11,342 bases of DNA, from contig JALAGW010000195.1 in assembly GCA_022712235.1 (NCBI GenBank), positions 1 to 11,342 of the forward strand. The letters are read 5' to 3'. Below are positions 1-8,768 of this stretch, piece by piece. The first letter of the stretch is position 1. Each line of letters begins with the position of its first letter. The notes under the pieces were generated by a model. It made no database searches. It worked only from the letters and a program-made list of their open reading frames with translations, and was not told the DNA's origin. This DNA is from Brevundimonas sp. (GTDB lineage Bacteria; Pseudomonadota; Alphaproteobacteria; Caulobacterales; Caulobacteraceae). A program made the translations under genes and the position numbers.

Positions 1-35
1 ACGGAGGGGGCGTCTCGACGGCCGACGTTTGCGCC

Positions 36-81
36 GCCCCCTCCACCACTTCGTGGTCCCCCTCCCCACAGAGCGGGGAGG
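36..81. repeat. C/T-rich palindromic intergenic element (two hairpins)
   Basis: Two inverted repeats sit in C-rich sequence just beyond the stop codon of the S9 peptidase gene. The first is ACCAC/GTGGT (45-49 and 53-57) around TTC. The second is CCTCCCC/GGGGAGG (61-67 and 75-81), a perfect 7-bp stem with a 7-nt loop. Neither is followed by a T-run on the minus strand, so this is not a classic intrinsic terminator, though the hairpins could protect the 3' end of the message. From memory, similar C/T-rich palindromes are scattered between genes in Caulobacterales genomes. Bases 1-35 show nothing I recognise. Confidence 0.5.
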
Positions 82-92
82 AAAGAAGCGCC

Positions 93-2555
<2,463 letters not shown>

Positions 2556-2597
2556 GGTTTCTTCCCCGAAACTTCGCCTTGAACGCGGCTTTCTCCG

Positions 2598-2626
2598 GTT
2601 TGACGAAAGATTGTGGGCAGGGTCAA
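2598..2626 (-). promoter_or_regulatory. Candidate sigma-70-type promoter for the S9 peptidase gene
   Basis: On the minus strand TTGACC (2621-2626) is followed after 17 bp by TCAAAC (2598-2603). The -35 is good and the -10 weak (3 of 6). It would give a leader of about 36 nt before the ATG at 2555. The rest of the 2556-2723 intergenic region must also hold the scoAB promoter. The best plus-strand candidate there, TTGCTC (2649-2654) 17 bp before TATGGA (2672-2677), is too poor to list on its own. Confidence 0.35.
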
Positions 2627-2723
2627 CCGCCAAGGTCGTCAACGACGCTTGCTCGCCGCCCTCGCCCGCTTTATGGACGGATAAGACCGCAATATTCATC
2701 AGACGGTGAAAAAAGGGAGAGCG

Positions 2724-3425
2724 ATGCGCAAGATCTACGCTGACGTCACGTCCGCGCTGGAGGGCCTGACCTTTGACGGGATGACCGTCATGTCCGGCGG
2801 CTTCGGCCTGTGCGGCATTCCCGAAAACCTGATCGCGGGGCTGAAGGCCTCGGGCGTCAAGGGACTGACCGTCATCTCCAACAACGCGGGCGTGGACGGC
2901 TTCGGCCTGGGCCAACTGCTGGAGACCAAACAGATCGCCAAGATGATCTCGTCCTACGTCGGCGAGAACAAGGAGTTCGAGCGCCAGTATCTGGCCGGCG
3001 AGCTGCAGCTGGAGTTCAACCCCCAGGGCACCCTGGCCGAGCGCATCCGCGCGGGCGGCGCGGGCATCCCCGCCTTTTTCACCGCCACCGGCGTCGGCAC
3101 CCTGGTCGCCGAGGGCAAGGAAGTGCGTGAGTTCGACGGCCGCAAATACGTCATGGAGACCGGCCTGGTCGCCGACCTGGCCATCATCAAGGCGTGGAAG
3201 GCCGATGAGCGCGGCAACTTGGTGTTCCGCAAGACGGCCCGCAACTTCAACCCGATGATGGCCACGGCCGGCAAGGTCACCGTCGTCGAGGTCGAGGAGA
3301 TCGTCCCCGTCGGCTCGCTGGACCCCGACCACATCCACACGCCGGGCGTCTATGTCGACCGCCTGATCCAGACCGTGTCCGAGAAGCGCATCGAACAGCG
3401 CACCGTCCGCCAGAAGGAGGCCTGA
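2724..3425 (+). CDS. scoA: 3-oxoacid (succinyl-CoA:acetoacetate) CoA-transferase, subunit A
   Basis: A 233-residue alpha subunit of a family I CoA-transferase, the usual length for ScoA/AtoD/PcaI proteins. It carries the family glycine-rich block SGGFGLCGIPENLI (residues 24-37), SNNAG near 52, QGTLAERIRAGGAGIPAFFTA (101-121, the region shared by ScoA-type subunits) and HIHTPGVYVDRL (203-214). With subunit B it moves CoA from succinyl-CoA to acetoacetate or another 3-oxoacid in the cytoplasm, in ketone-body, amino-acid or 3-oxoadipate breakdown. A GTG at 2706 is in frame, but the ATG at 2724 follows AGGGAGA (2714-2720) and begins the conserved MRKIY N-terminus. The gene is followed by scoB after only 3 nt. 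No degradative pathway genes adjoin it, so acetoacetate versus 3-oxoadipate specificity cannot be told from context; the ScoA-type sequence favours acetoacetate. Confidence 0.95.
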   Translation: MRKIYADVTSALEGLTFDGMTVMSGGFGLCGIPENLIAGLKASGVKGLTVISNNAGVDGFGLGQLLETKQIAKMISSYVGENKEFERQYLAGELQLEFNPQGTLAERIRAGGAGIPAFFTATGVGTLVAEGKEVREFDGRKYVMETGLVADLAIIKAWKADERGNLVFRKTARNFNPMMATAGKVTVVEVEEIVPVGSLDPDHIHTPGVYVDRLIQTVSEKRIEQRTVRQKEA

Positions 3426-3428
3426 TCC

Positions 3429-4079
3429 ATGGCTCGTACTCGCGAACAACTGGCCGAGCGCGCCGCCAAGGAGCTGCAGGACGGCTTCTATGTGAACCTG
3501 GGCATCGGCATCCCGACCCTGGTGGCCAACTACATCCCCGAGGGCATGGTCGTGACCCTGCAGTCCGAAAACGGCATGCTGGGCATGGGCCCCTTCCCCT
3601 ATGAGGGCGAGGAAGATCCCGACCTGATCAACGCCGGCAAGCAGACGATCACCGAGATCCCCGAGTCGGCCTATTTCAGCAGCGCTGACAGCTTCGCCAT
3701 GATCCGCGGCGGCCACATCAACCTGTCGATCCTCGGCGCGATGGAAGTGGCCCAGAACGGCGACATCGCCAACTGGATGATCCCCGGCAAGCTGGTGAAG
3801 GGCATGGGCGGCGCCATGGACCTGGTCGCGGGCGTCAAGCGCGTGGTCGTGGTCATGGAGCACGCCAACAAGCACGGCCAATCCAAGGTTCTGAAAGCAT
3901 GCACCCTGCCGCTGACGGGCACGGGCGTCGTCAGCCGCATCATCACCGACCTGGCCGTCTTCGACGTCAAGCCGGACGGCGCGGGTCTGGAACTGATCGA
4001 GCTGGCCGAGGGCGTGACCCTGGACGAGGTCGCGGCCAAGACCGAGGCCGACTACACGGTGGCTGCGAACCTGGGCTGA
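3429..4079 (+). CDS. scoB: 3-oxoacid (succinyl-CoA:acetoacetate) CoA-transferase, subunit B
   Basis: A 216-residue beta subunit of the same CoA-transferase. The family active-site motif is present as LQSENGMLGMGP, with Glu47 in SENG as the expected nucleophile that forms the glutamyl-CoA thioester. Other family blocks are GFYVNLGIGIPTLV (19-32), RGGHINLSILGAMEV and the C-terminal GVTLDEVAAKTEADY. The ATG at 3429 is preceded by AAGGAGG (3414-3420), which lies in the last codons of scoA, so the two subunits are probably made in matched amounts from one message. A strong hairpin terminator follows 24 nt after the stop codon. The protein appears full-length with no missing key residue. Confidence 0.95.
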   Translation: MARTREQLAERAAKELQDGFYVNLGIGIPTLVANYIPEGMVVTLQSENGMLGMGPFPYEGEEDPDLINAGKQTITEIPESAYFSSADSFAMIRGGHINLSILGAMEVAQNGDIANWMIPGKLVKGMGGAMDLVAGVKRVVVVMEHANKHGQSKVLKACTLPLTGTGVVSRIITDLAVFDVKPDGAGLELIELAEGVTLDEVAAKTEADYTVAANLG

Positions 4080-4102
4080 ACCGCCCTTCCCGTCTGAGAC
4101 GT

Positions 4103-4137
4103 AAAACCCCGGCGACCGCGAGGCCGCCGGGGTTTTT
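4103..4137. terminator. Bidirectional intrinsic terminator between scoB and the mla-type operon
   Basis: A perfect 12-bp inverted repeat, AAAACCCCGGCG (4103-4114) and CGCCGGGGTTTT (4125-4136), with a 10-nt loop. On the plus strand it ends in five T, a classic Rho-independent terminator for scoAB. Because the stem itself carries the A-run, minus-strand transcription reaching it also makes a GC stem followed by four U. It can therefore stop both convergent transcripts. Confidence 0.9.
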
Positions 4138-4144
4138 CAATTCT

Positions 4145-4169
4145 TCCTTCTCCCCTTGTGGGAGAAGGA
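4145..4169. repeat. Palindromic repeat at the 3' end of the lipoprotein gene
   Basis: A perfect 10-bp stem, TCCTTCTCCC (4145-4154) and GGGAGAAGGA (4160-4169), with loop CTTGT. It ends 2 nt from the stop codon of the minus-strand lipoprotein gene. From memory, this purine/pyrimidine-biased palindrome is a common dispersed intergenic repeat in alphaproteobacteria. It has no T-run, so mRNA 3'-end protection or a REP-like origin is more likely than termination, which the neighbouring hairpin provides. Confidence 0.6.
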
Positions 4170-4171
4170 CA

Positions 4172-4792
4172 TCAGTTCCGCGTCGCCTGGAACCCCTGTT
4201 GATCAGTCCACAGGACGATCTGGCGGCTGGCCTCGGCGGTGGCGCGGTCGAAGGCCGCGACAATGGCCGACTGGCGGTTCTCGCCGGCGCTTTCGCTGAC
4301 CGCGATGCGATCCTCCGCCACGATGCTGCGATCACCTGGTCGGATCAGCCGCAGCAGCACGACGATGTTGGCGTCCGGCACGGCGCCCGGCGCGGCATAG
4401 GCCGCCTCGAACCGACGCACGTCCACGCTCAGCAGCAGGCCATCGCGCGTCAGCGGGCCGCTGCTCAGCACCGTGCAGGTCCCGCCGTCCAGGAAGGCGT
4501 TGCGCAGGGCTTCCTCGAACAGGGTCTCGGCTGGCGACACCCAGCGCGCGCCCTTGATGTAGGCGGCCTCGGCCCCGGTCACGGCCAGAATACGGTCGCC
4601 GCGCGACGCTTCGGAGAAGTCGACGCGGCGCATCGAGACGTGCACGTCCGGGCAGGCCGAGGTCGCCCCCGTCCCGGCGAAGGCCGAGGCCCCGCCGAAG
4701 CGATACAGCTGGACCGGATCGGGCGAAGCCAGAAGGGCGCACCCGGACAGAGCGACCGATGCGCTGGCGATCAGAAGAGAAGAACGGATCAC
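4172..4792 (-). CDS. ABC-type transport auxiliary lipoprotein (PqiC-like) of the MCE system
   Basis: A 206-residue lipoprotein, last gene of the operon. The N-terminus is a lipoprotein signal (MIRSSLLIASASVALSGC) with lipobox LSGC, so Cys18 is the predicted lipidated residue. The residues after it (ALLAS) do not show the inner-membrane retention Asp, consistent with the outer membrane. The body, including WVSPAETLFEEALRNAF and DGLLLSVDVRRFEAAY, fits the ABC_trans_aux/PqiC family that accompanies MCE proteins. It is inferred to anchor or receive the MlaD-type needle at the outer membrane. The start is GTG at 4792, overlapping the mlaD stop as GTGA and preceded by GAGGTG (4798-4803), so translation is probably coupled. 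Family assignment is by pattern and context; no catalytic residue is expected. Confidence 0.82.
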   Translation of the reverse strand: MIRSSLLIASASVALSGCALLASPDPVQLYRFGGASAFAGTGATSACPDVHVSMRRVDFSEASRGDRILAVTGAEAAYIKGARWVSPAETLFEEALRNAFLDGGTCTVLSSGPLTRDGLLLSVDVRRFEAAYAAPGAVPDANIVVLLRLIRPGDRSIVAEDRIAVSESAGENRQSAIVAAFDRATAEASRQIVLWTDQQGFQATRN

Positions 4793-5727
4793 GGCTGCAC
4801 CTCGATTTCCTTGGACGGGGCCTTGGCGATGAAGTCGCGCGGGCTTTCACGCACATTGTCGACCAGCGACTGCAGCGAGCGGGTCGCCTGATCCAGTTGA
4901 CGGATGGTGTCGTTCAACTGCGGCACCGTCTGCGTGCCGAAGTCGCCCAGCGGGCCTTCCAGCCCGGTGGCCGATCGGTTGATCGAGGCGATGGCGGCCT
5001 GGGCCTCGCGCGTCGCGGCGTTGATGTTGGCGATGGCCTGCCTGCCGTCGCCGTCGATCATCTGACGCGCGCTGACGCCCAGGGCCTGATATTCGCCGAC
5101 GGCGGCGTTGGCCTTGGTGATGGTTTCCTCAAGCTGCTGGAACATGCCCTTGCGGGCCTCCAGCTCGGCGGTCAGGGCCTCGACGTTCTTCACGCTGGAC
5201 GAGAAGCTGCGGATGTTATCGTCCGACATGACCCGGTTGATCCGGTTCAGCGCGTCCACCGTCTGAGCCAGGACCGTGCCCGATCCGCTCAACAGTTCGG
5301 CGATGGGGCTGGGCTGGCTCTGGATCACCGGGACGACATTGTCGGGATACTGGTCCTTCAACAGGGCGCTGCTCGGCTCGCCCGCCGTGATCTGGATATA
5401 GTTCAGGCCGGTGATGCCCTGGGGTTCCAGCTGGGCGCGAGACGTGACACGCACCGGCGTGGTGCCGTTCAGACGGACGCGGGCGATGACCTGATCTCCC
5501 TTCTTGGGGTCCAGGTTCAGGGCCGTGACCTCACCGACGCGAATGCCGTTGAAGTGGACCTCGCCGCCCTCGGACAGGCCGCGCACGGGGCCGTAGAAGA
5601 CGATGTCATAGACATCATAGTCATTGTTGAACTGCAGGCGGGCCAGCCAGATCGTGAACACGGCCAGCGCCAGCAACAGGGCGACTGTGGCGATGCCGAC
5701 GGCGGCGTAGTGGGCGTCTCTTTCCAT
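4789..5727 (-). CDS. mlaD: MCE family substrate-binding protein MlaD
   Basis: A 312-residue MlaD-type protein. One transmembrane helix (about 8-29, VALLLALAVFTIWLA) anchors it in the inner membrane. It is followed by a single MCE domain (about 40-117) with the conserved GLSEGGEVHFNGIRVGEV block (50-67) and GLNYIQI. Residues about 135-300 are helical and coiled-coil-like, rich in Ala, Gln and Glu, and much longer than the tail of E. coli MlaD. MCE proteins form hexameric rings with a lipid-conducting pore; a long helical tail suggests a needle reaching across the periplasm, which is inference. The ATG at 5727 lies 15 nt after the mlaF stop, and the TGAGGAG at that stop may supply the ribosome site. 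Its own stop overlaps the lipoprotein start. Confidence 0.93.
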   Translation of the reverse strand: MERDAHYAAVGIATVALLLALAVFTIWLARLQFNNDYDVYDIVFYGPVRGLSEGGEVHFNGIRVGEVTALNLDPKKGDQVIARVRLNGTTPVRVTSRAQLEPQGITGLNYIQITAGEPSSALLKDQYPDNVVPVIQSQPSPIAELLSGSGTVLAQTVDALNRINRVMSDDNIRSFSSSVKNVEALTAELEARKGMFQQLEETITKANAAVGEYQALGVSARQMIDGDGRQAIANINAATREAQAAIASINRSATGLEGPLGDFGTQTVPQLNDTIRQLDQATRSLQSLVDNVRESPRDFIAKAPSKEIEVQP

Positions 5728-5742
5728 CTCGTCCCGCTCTCC

Positions 5743-6534
5743 TCAGGCGGCGCTCTGGTGAGCGGCGCGTCCGCGCGGCCCCAGGAAGTATTCCTTGATC
5801 CACGGATGCTCGGAACGCTCCAGTTCCTGAACCGTGGCCTTTTCGACGACGTGCTTGTCGGCCAGAACCGCCACCTTGTCGCAGATGGCGTAAAGGCTAT
5901 CGAGATCGTGGGTGATCATGAAGACCGTCAGATCCAGGTCGTCCGACAGGTCACGGATCAGCTGATCGAAGGCGGCGGCCCCGATGGGGTCCAGCCCCGC
6001 CGTCGGCTCATCCAGAAAGATCAACTCGGGGTCCAGCGCCAGGGCGCGGGCCAGACCGACGCGTTTCCTCATGCCGCCCGAAAGCTCTGCAGGCTTCAGA
6101 TAGAGGGCCTCGGGCTTCAACCCGACCATGGCGATCTTCATCTCGGCCAATTCGCGGATGGTGTTGCGCGGCAGGTTGGTGTGCTCGACCAGGGGCGAGG
6201 CGACATTGTCCAGGACCGTCAGGGCCGAGAACAGCGCGCCTTGCTGGAACAGGACCCCGGTGCGGCGCTCGACCTCGGCGGCCTCGGCCTTGGTCATCTC
6301 GTCGCGCTCATAGCCGAACAGCTTGATCGAGCCGCCCTCGGGCTGCTTCAGGCCGATGATGGAGTTGAGCAGCACGGTCTTGCCGGTGCCTGAGCCCCCG
6401 ACGACGCCCAAGACTTCGCCCCGCCGCACGTCCAGATCCAGGTCCTGATGGATCACCCGGTCGCCGAACTGGCTCAGCAGGCCGCGCACCTCGATGACGT
6501 TCTCGCGCTGCGGCTTTTCCTTGCGGGCCGTCAC
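5743..6534 (-). CDS. mlaF: MCE/Mla-type lipid ABC transporter, ATP-binding protein MlaF
   Basis: A 263-residue ABC ATPase with every key motif: Walker A GGSGTGKT (46-53), Q-loop FQQGALF (96-102), signature LSGGMRKRVGLARAL (151-165), Walker B LIFLDEP (171-177), D-loop AGLDP and switch His209 in MITHDL. LSGGM with KRVGLARA and the FQQGALFSALTVLDNV stretch are typical of MlaF. It should power lipid transport by the MlaE permease from the cytoplasmic face. The frame is open further upstream, but that part is antisense-frame sequence within mlaE. I choose the GTG at 6534, which overlaps the mlaE stop as GTGA and has GGAG (6543-6546) 8 nt ahead. The C-terminal tail HPWIKEYFLGPRGRA is family-like. 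Confidence 0.95.
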   Translation of the reverse strand: MTARKEKPQRENVIEVRGLLSQFGDRVIHQDLDLDVRRGEVLGVVGGSGTGKTVLLNSIIGLKQPEGGSIKLFGYERDEMTKAEAAEVERRTGVLFQQGALFSALTVLDNVASPLVEHTNLPRNTIRELAEMKIAMVGLKPEALYLKPAELSGGMRKRVGLARALALDPELIFLDEPTAGLDPIGAAAFDQLIRDLSDDLDLTVFMITHDLDSLYAICDKVAVLADKHVVEKATVQELERSEHPWIKEYFLGPRGRAAHQSAA

Positions 6535-7652
6535 AGGTTCAGCTCCAGGAAGATCATGGCGAAGACAGCGTCGAGGAAGATGATGGCGAAGATGGCCTGC
6601 ACCACCGCCGCCGTCACCCGGCGCCCCAGACTTTCCACATCCCCGGCCACCGACATGCCCTGACGACAACCGATGGCGGCCACGACGACCGCGAAGACCG
6701 GCGCCTTGACCAGGCCGACCATCAGATGGGTGTCCATCATCGGGTCTTCGGTGATGCGCTGGATGAAGAAGGCGGGGCCATAGGCCAGCTCGCTCCACGT
6801 CACCAGCATGCCGCCGAACAGGCCTGTGACCATGCCGACGAAGGTCAGCAAGGGCAGCATCAACACCATGGCCGCCAGCCGCGGAATCACCAGGGCCTGG
6901 AACGGATTGACGCCCATGACCTGCATGGCGTCGACTTCCTGGTTCATGCGCATCGAGCCGATCTCGGCGGCGAAGGACGAGGCCGAACGGCCCGCCAGAA
7001 GGACGGAAGTGATGACCACGGCGAACTCGCGCAGCACCGAGACAGCGACCAATTGGACGGTGAAGACCCCGGCCCCGAACTGGGTCAGCAGATTGGCCCC
7101 CAGAAAGGCGATGACCGCGCCGATGAAGAAGTTGGTCACGGCGATGATGGGGATGGCGTCCAGCCCCGACCGCTCAGCCTGACTGAACCAGGCGGGCCAG
7201 CGGATGGCGCCGGGATGCCGAAAGGCCGATCCCACGGCCACGATCAGCCGCCCCAGGAAGGCCAGCGACAGCATGGCCTCGGCCAGGAAGTCGTAAACGC
7301 CCAGACCGATCTTGGCGAAGGTGCGGGTAAAGGCGTTGGCGCGACGCGGCGGCGCGCAGGACTCCCGGTCGAGCTTCTCGACCATGGCGTAGATGCGGCC
7401 GGCCTCAGGCCGCTCGGCCCAGGCCGCCTCGGGAATCGGCTGCGACGTCGCCTGGGCCACGGCCAGAGCCCCGGCCGTATCGAAGCGCCCCAGCTCCGTC
7501 AGGTCCAGGGCTTCAACGGCGCGGCCGCGCAAGTCTGTCTCCAGACGATCGCCCTGACGGCCGATGCCGGTTGTGGACCAGTCACCTGACAGGCGCAGGA
7601 TCGCCGCCTGCCCTTCCCGGTCCTGGATTTGATACTGCGCCGTCCGGCTCAT
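6531..7652 (-). CDS. mlaE: MlaE-type lipid ABC transporter permease with N-terminal STAS domain
   Basis: A 373-residue fusion. Residues about 1-95 resemble a STAS domain: beta-rich start, then LDLTELGRFDTAGALA (49-64), where the DTAG block matches the MlaB position carrying the functionally important Thr. Residues about 110-373 are a MlaE/YrbE permease with about five hydrophobic segments (near 125-143, 167-190, 200-220, 256-284, 310-330 and 347-370, one probably re-entrant) and the conserved loop EIGSMRMNQEVDAMQVMGVNP (230-250) that contacts the ATPase. E. coli encodes MlaB and MlaE separately; here one chain supplies both. It is the first gene of the operon. The ATG at 7652 has only a weak purine stretch (GAAGA) before it and lies about 36 nt from the predicted transcription start. 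Fusion of this kind is known in proteobacteria. Confidence 0.95.
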   Translation of the reverse strand: MSRTAQYQIQDREGQAAILRLSGDWSTTGIGRQGDRLETDLRGRAVEALDLTELGRFDTAGALAVAQATSQPIPEAAWAERPEAGRIYAMVEKLDRESCAPPRRANAFTRTFAKIGLGVYDFLAEAMLSLAFLGRLIVAVGSAFRHPGAIRWPAWFSQAERSGLDAIPIIAVTNFFIGAVIAFLGANLLTQFGAGVFTVQLVAVSVLREFAVVITSVLLAGRSASSFAAEIGSMRMNQEVDAMQVMGVNPFQALVIPRLAAMVLMLPLLTFVGMVTGLFGGMLVTWSELAYGPAFFIQRITEDPMMDTHLMVGLVKAPVFAVVVAAIGCRQGMSVAGDVESLGRRVTAAVVQAIFAIIFLDAVFAMIFLELNL

Positions 7653-7694
7653 TGATCAGTCTTCGACGCTGGCGAAAGAAGGCGCATGGCAAGG

Positions 7695-7723
7695 CTTAGA
7701 CCGAGCCGCGTCGCGGCTGTCAA
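7695..7723 (-). promoter_or_regulatory. Sigma-70-type promoter of the mlaE-F-D-lipoprotein operon
   Basis: On the minus strand a perfect TTGACA (7718-7723) precedes TCTAAG (7695-7700; 4 of 6) by exactly 17 bp. Transcription would start near 7688, giving a leader of about 36 nt to the mlaE ATG. It is the only good promoter I see between flgL and mlaE, so it probably drives the whole four-gene operon. The rest of the 7653-7826 spacer holds no clear terminator for flgL, so some read-through from flgKL is possible. Confidence 0.6.
7704..7718. promoter_or_regulatory. 15-bp palindrome in the mla promoter spacer (candidate operator)
   Basis: AGCCGCG (7704-7710), one central T, then CGCGGCT (7712-7718): a perfect 7-bp inverted repeat with a 1-nt centre. 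It fills nearly all of the spacer between the -35 and -10 elements and touches the -35. A protein bound here would block RNA polymerase. The centre is too short for an RNA hairpin, and the site lies upstream of the predicted start of transcription, so a DNA-binding role is more likely. No regulator gene is nearby, and GC-rich DNA makes chance palindromes more common. Confidence 0.4.
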
Positions 7724-7826
7724 CGCCCGATGACTTTCTCCAGTCCTGCCCTGCAAGCTCGCCCTCCCTGGATACGGCGCAGCTTTATCAACGTCGGTCG
7801 CGAGGTTTCGTTCAGCGCGGCAAGCG

Positions 7827-8768
7827 TCAACGCAGATAATCGAGCAAGGACACCTGACGCAGTTGACTGATCACCTGGGCCGAGGCCTGAAGCGCGATCT
7901 GGGCCATTTCCAGTTCCGTCACCGCCTCGGCCATGTTGGCGTCGGTCTTGCCCGACAGCATGGTGTCGACAGAGATCTTTCGCGATTCCTGGGATTCCAG
8001 CAGGGTGTCCACGCGCGCCTGCATCGAGCCGTTCTTGGCCTGGATGTCGACCACGGCCTTGGCCGCCGTCTCGAACCGCGTCATCAGCGCCGTCAGGGCC
8101 GTCTTCTGGGCGTCGTCCATCTGACCGTTCAGCGGCGTGGCCTGATGCAGGACCTGAATGTCGCGGAAGACGTCGAACAGGGCCTGGCCCACATCGCTGG
8201 CGAGGAAGCCCGTATCCATGGTCACGGTCTCGTCCAGCACGGAGGTCTGCTTGAGCTGGTCGTTCCTGAAGCCGTCCGCCGTGGCGGGCATGGCGGCCAG
8301 CTTCTCAAGATCGGTCGCCCCGACAGGCGTGGCGGGCAAGACCACCGCCTGCTGATCCACATCGCCGCCGGCGAACAGATACTTGCCCTGATGCTTCATG
8401 TTCAGGCCGTCCTGGGCCATCTTGAAGATGGTCTCCATCTCGGACATCAGCCCTTCCATCCGCCCGGCGGCGATGGCGTTGGCGATGGCCTGACGCCCGG
8501 CGGTCGCGGCGTCGGCGACCCGCCCCAGACCCATGTCCTGCATGGTCAGCCGGTCGGCCACGGTCTTGTTGGTGTCGATGAAGCCCTGGATGCGCGTCTG
8601 GCTGGACTTCAGCGCGATGACGGTTTCCGACTGCCGACCGAAGCCGACCAGATCGGTGGCGTTCTTCTTGGTGTTGACCTTGTTCTGCGCCTCTTCGCCG
8701 CGCGCCTGCGCGTTCATCAGATGCAGCAGGGCGGTCTGATAGTTTCCAAACGTCGAAACGCGGGTCAT
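7827..8768 (-). CDS. flgL: Flagellar hook-associated protein 3, FlgL
   Basis: A 313-residue flagellin-like junction protein that sits between FlgK and the filament and is exported through the flagellar type III apparatus. The N-terminal helical region (MTRVSTFGNYQTALLHLMNAQARGEEAQNKV) and a C-terminal helix (NMAEAVTELEMAQIALQASAQVISQLRQVSLLDYLR) match the paired D0/D1 helices of FlgL; the block QGKYLFAGGDVD is typical of the FlgL/flagellin core. There is no cleavable signal peptide, as expected. The ATG at 8768 overlaps the flgK stop as ATGA with only a weak GGGAT upstream, so it is probably translated by coupling to flgK. It has the usual length for alphaproteobacterial FlgL. A short flagellin is the alternative, but position after flgK argues for FlgL. 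Confidence 0.92.
   Translation of the reverse strand: MTRVSTFGNYQTALLHLMNAQARGEEAQNKVNTKKNATDLVGFGRQSETVIALKSSQTRIQGFIDTNKTVADRLTMQDMGLGRVADAATAGRQAIANAIAAGRMEGLMSEMETIFKMAQDGLNMKHQGKYLFAGGDVDQQAVVLPATPVGATDLEKLAAMPATADGFRNDQLKQTSVLDETVTMDTGFLASDVGQALFDVFRDIQVLHQATPLNGQMDDAQKTALTALMTRFETAAKAVVDIQAKNGSMQARVDTLLESQESRKISVDTMLSGKTDANMAEAVTELEMAQIALQASAQVISQLRQVSLLDYLR

Noticed and set aside
2556..3881. Upstream extension (about 442 codons) of the S9 peptidase frame on the minus strand
   Set aside because: It is antisense to scoA and scoB, which have clear family motifs. The signal peptide and ribosome site place the true start at 2555. Open antisense frames are expected with such high third-position GC.
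4759..6393. 544-codon plus-strand frame opposite mlaF-mlaD
   Set aside because: Shadow frame; both opposite-strand genes carry complete motifs and the translation is Arg/Gln/Gly/His-biased.
6535..6798. N-terminal extension of mlaF to an ATG at 6798
   Set aside because: The added residues are Gly/Arg/His-rich and overlap mlaE out of frame; GTG 6534 has a ribosome site and gives normal MlaF length.
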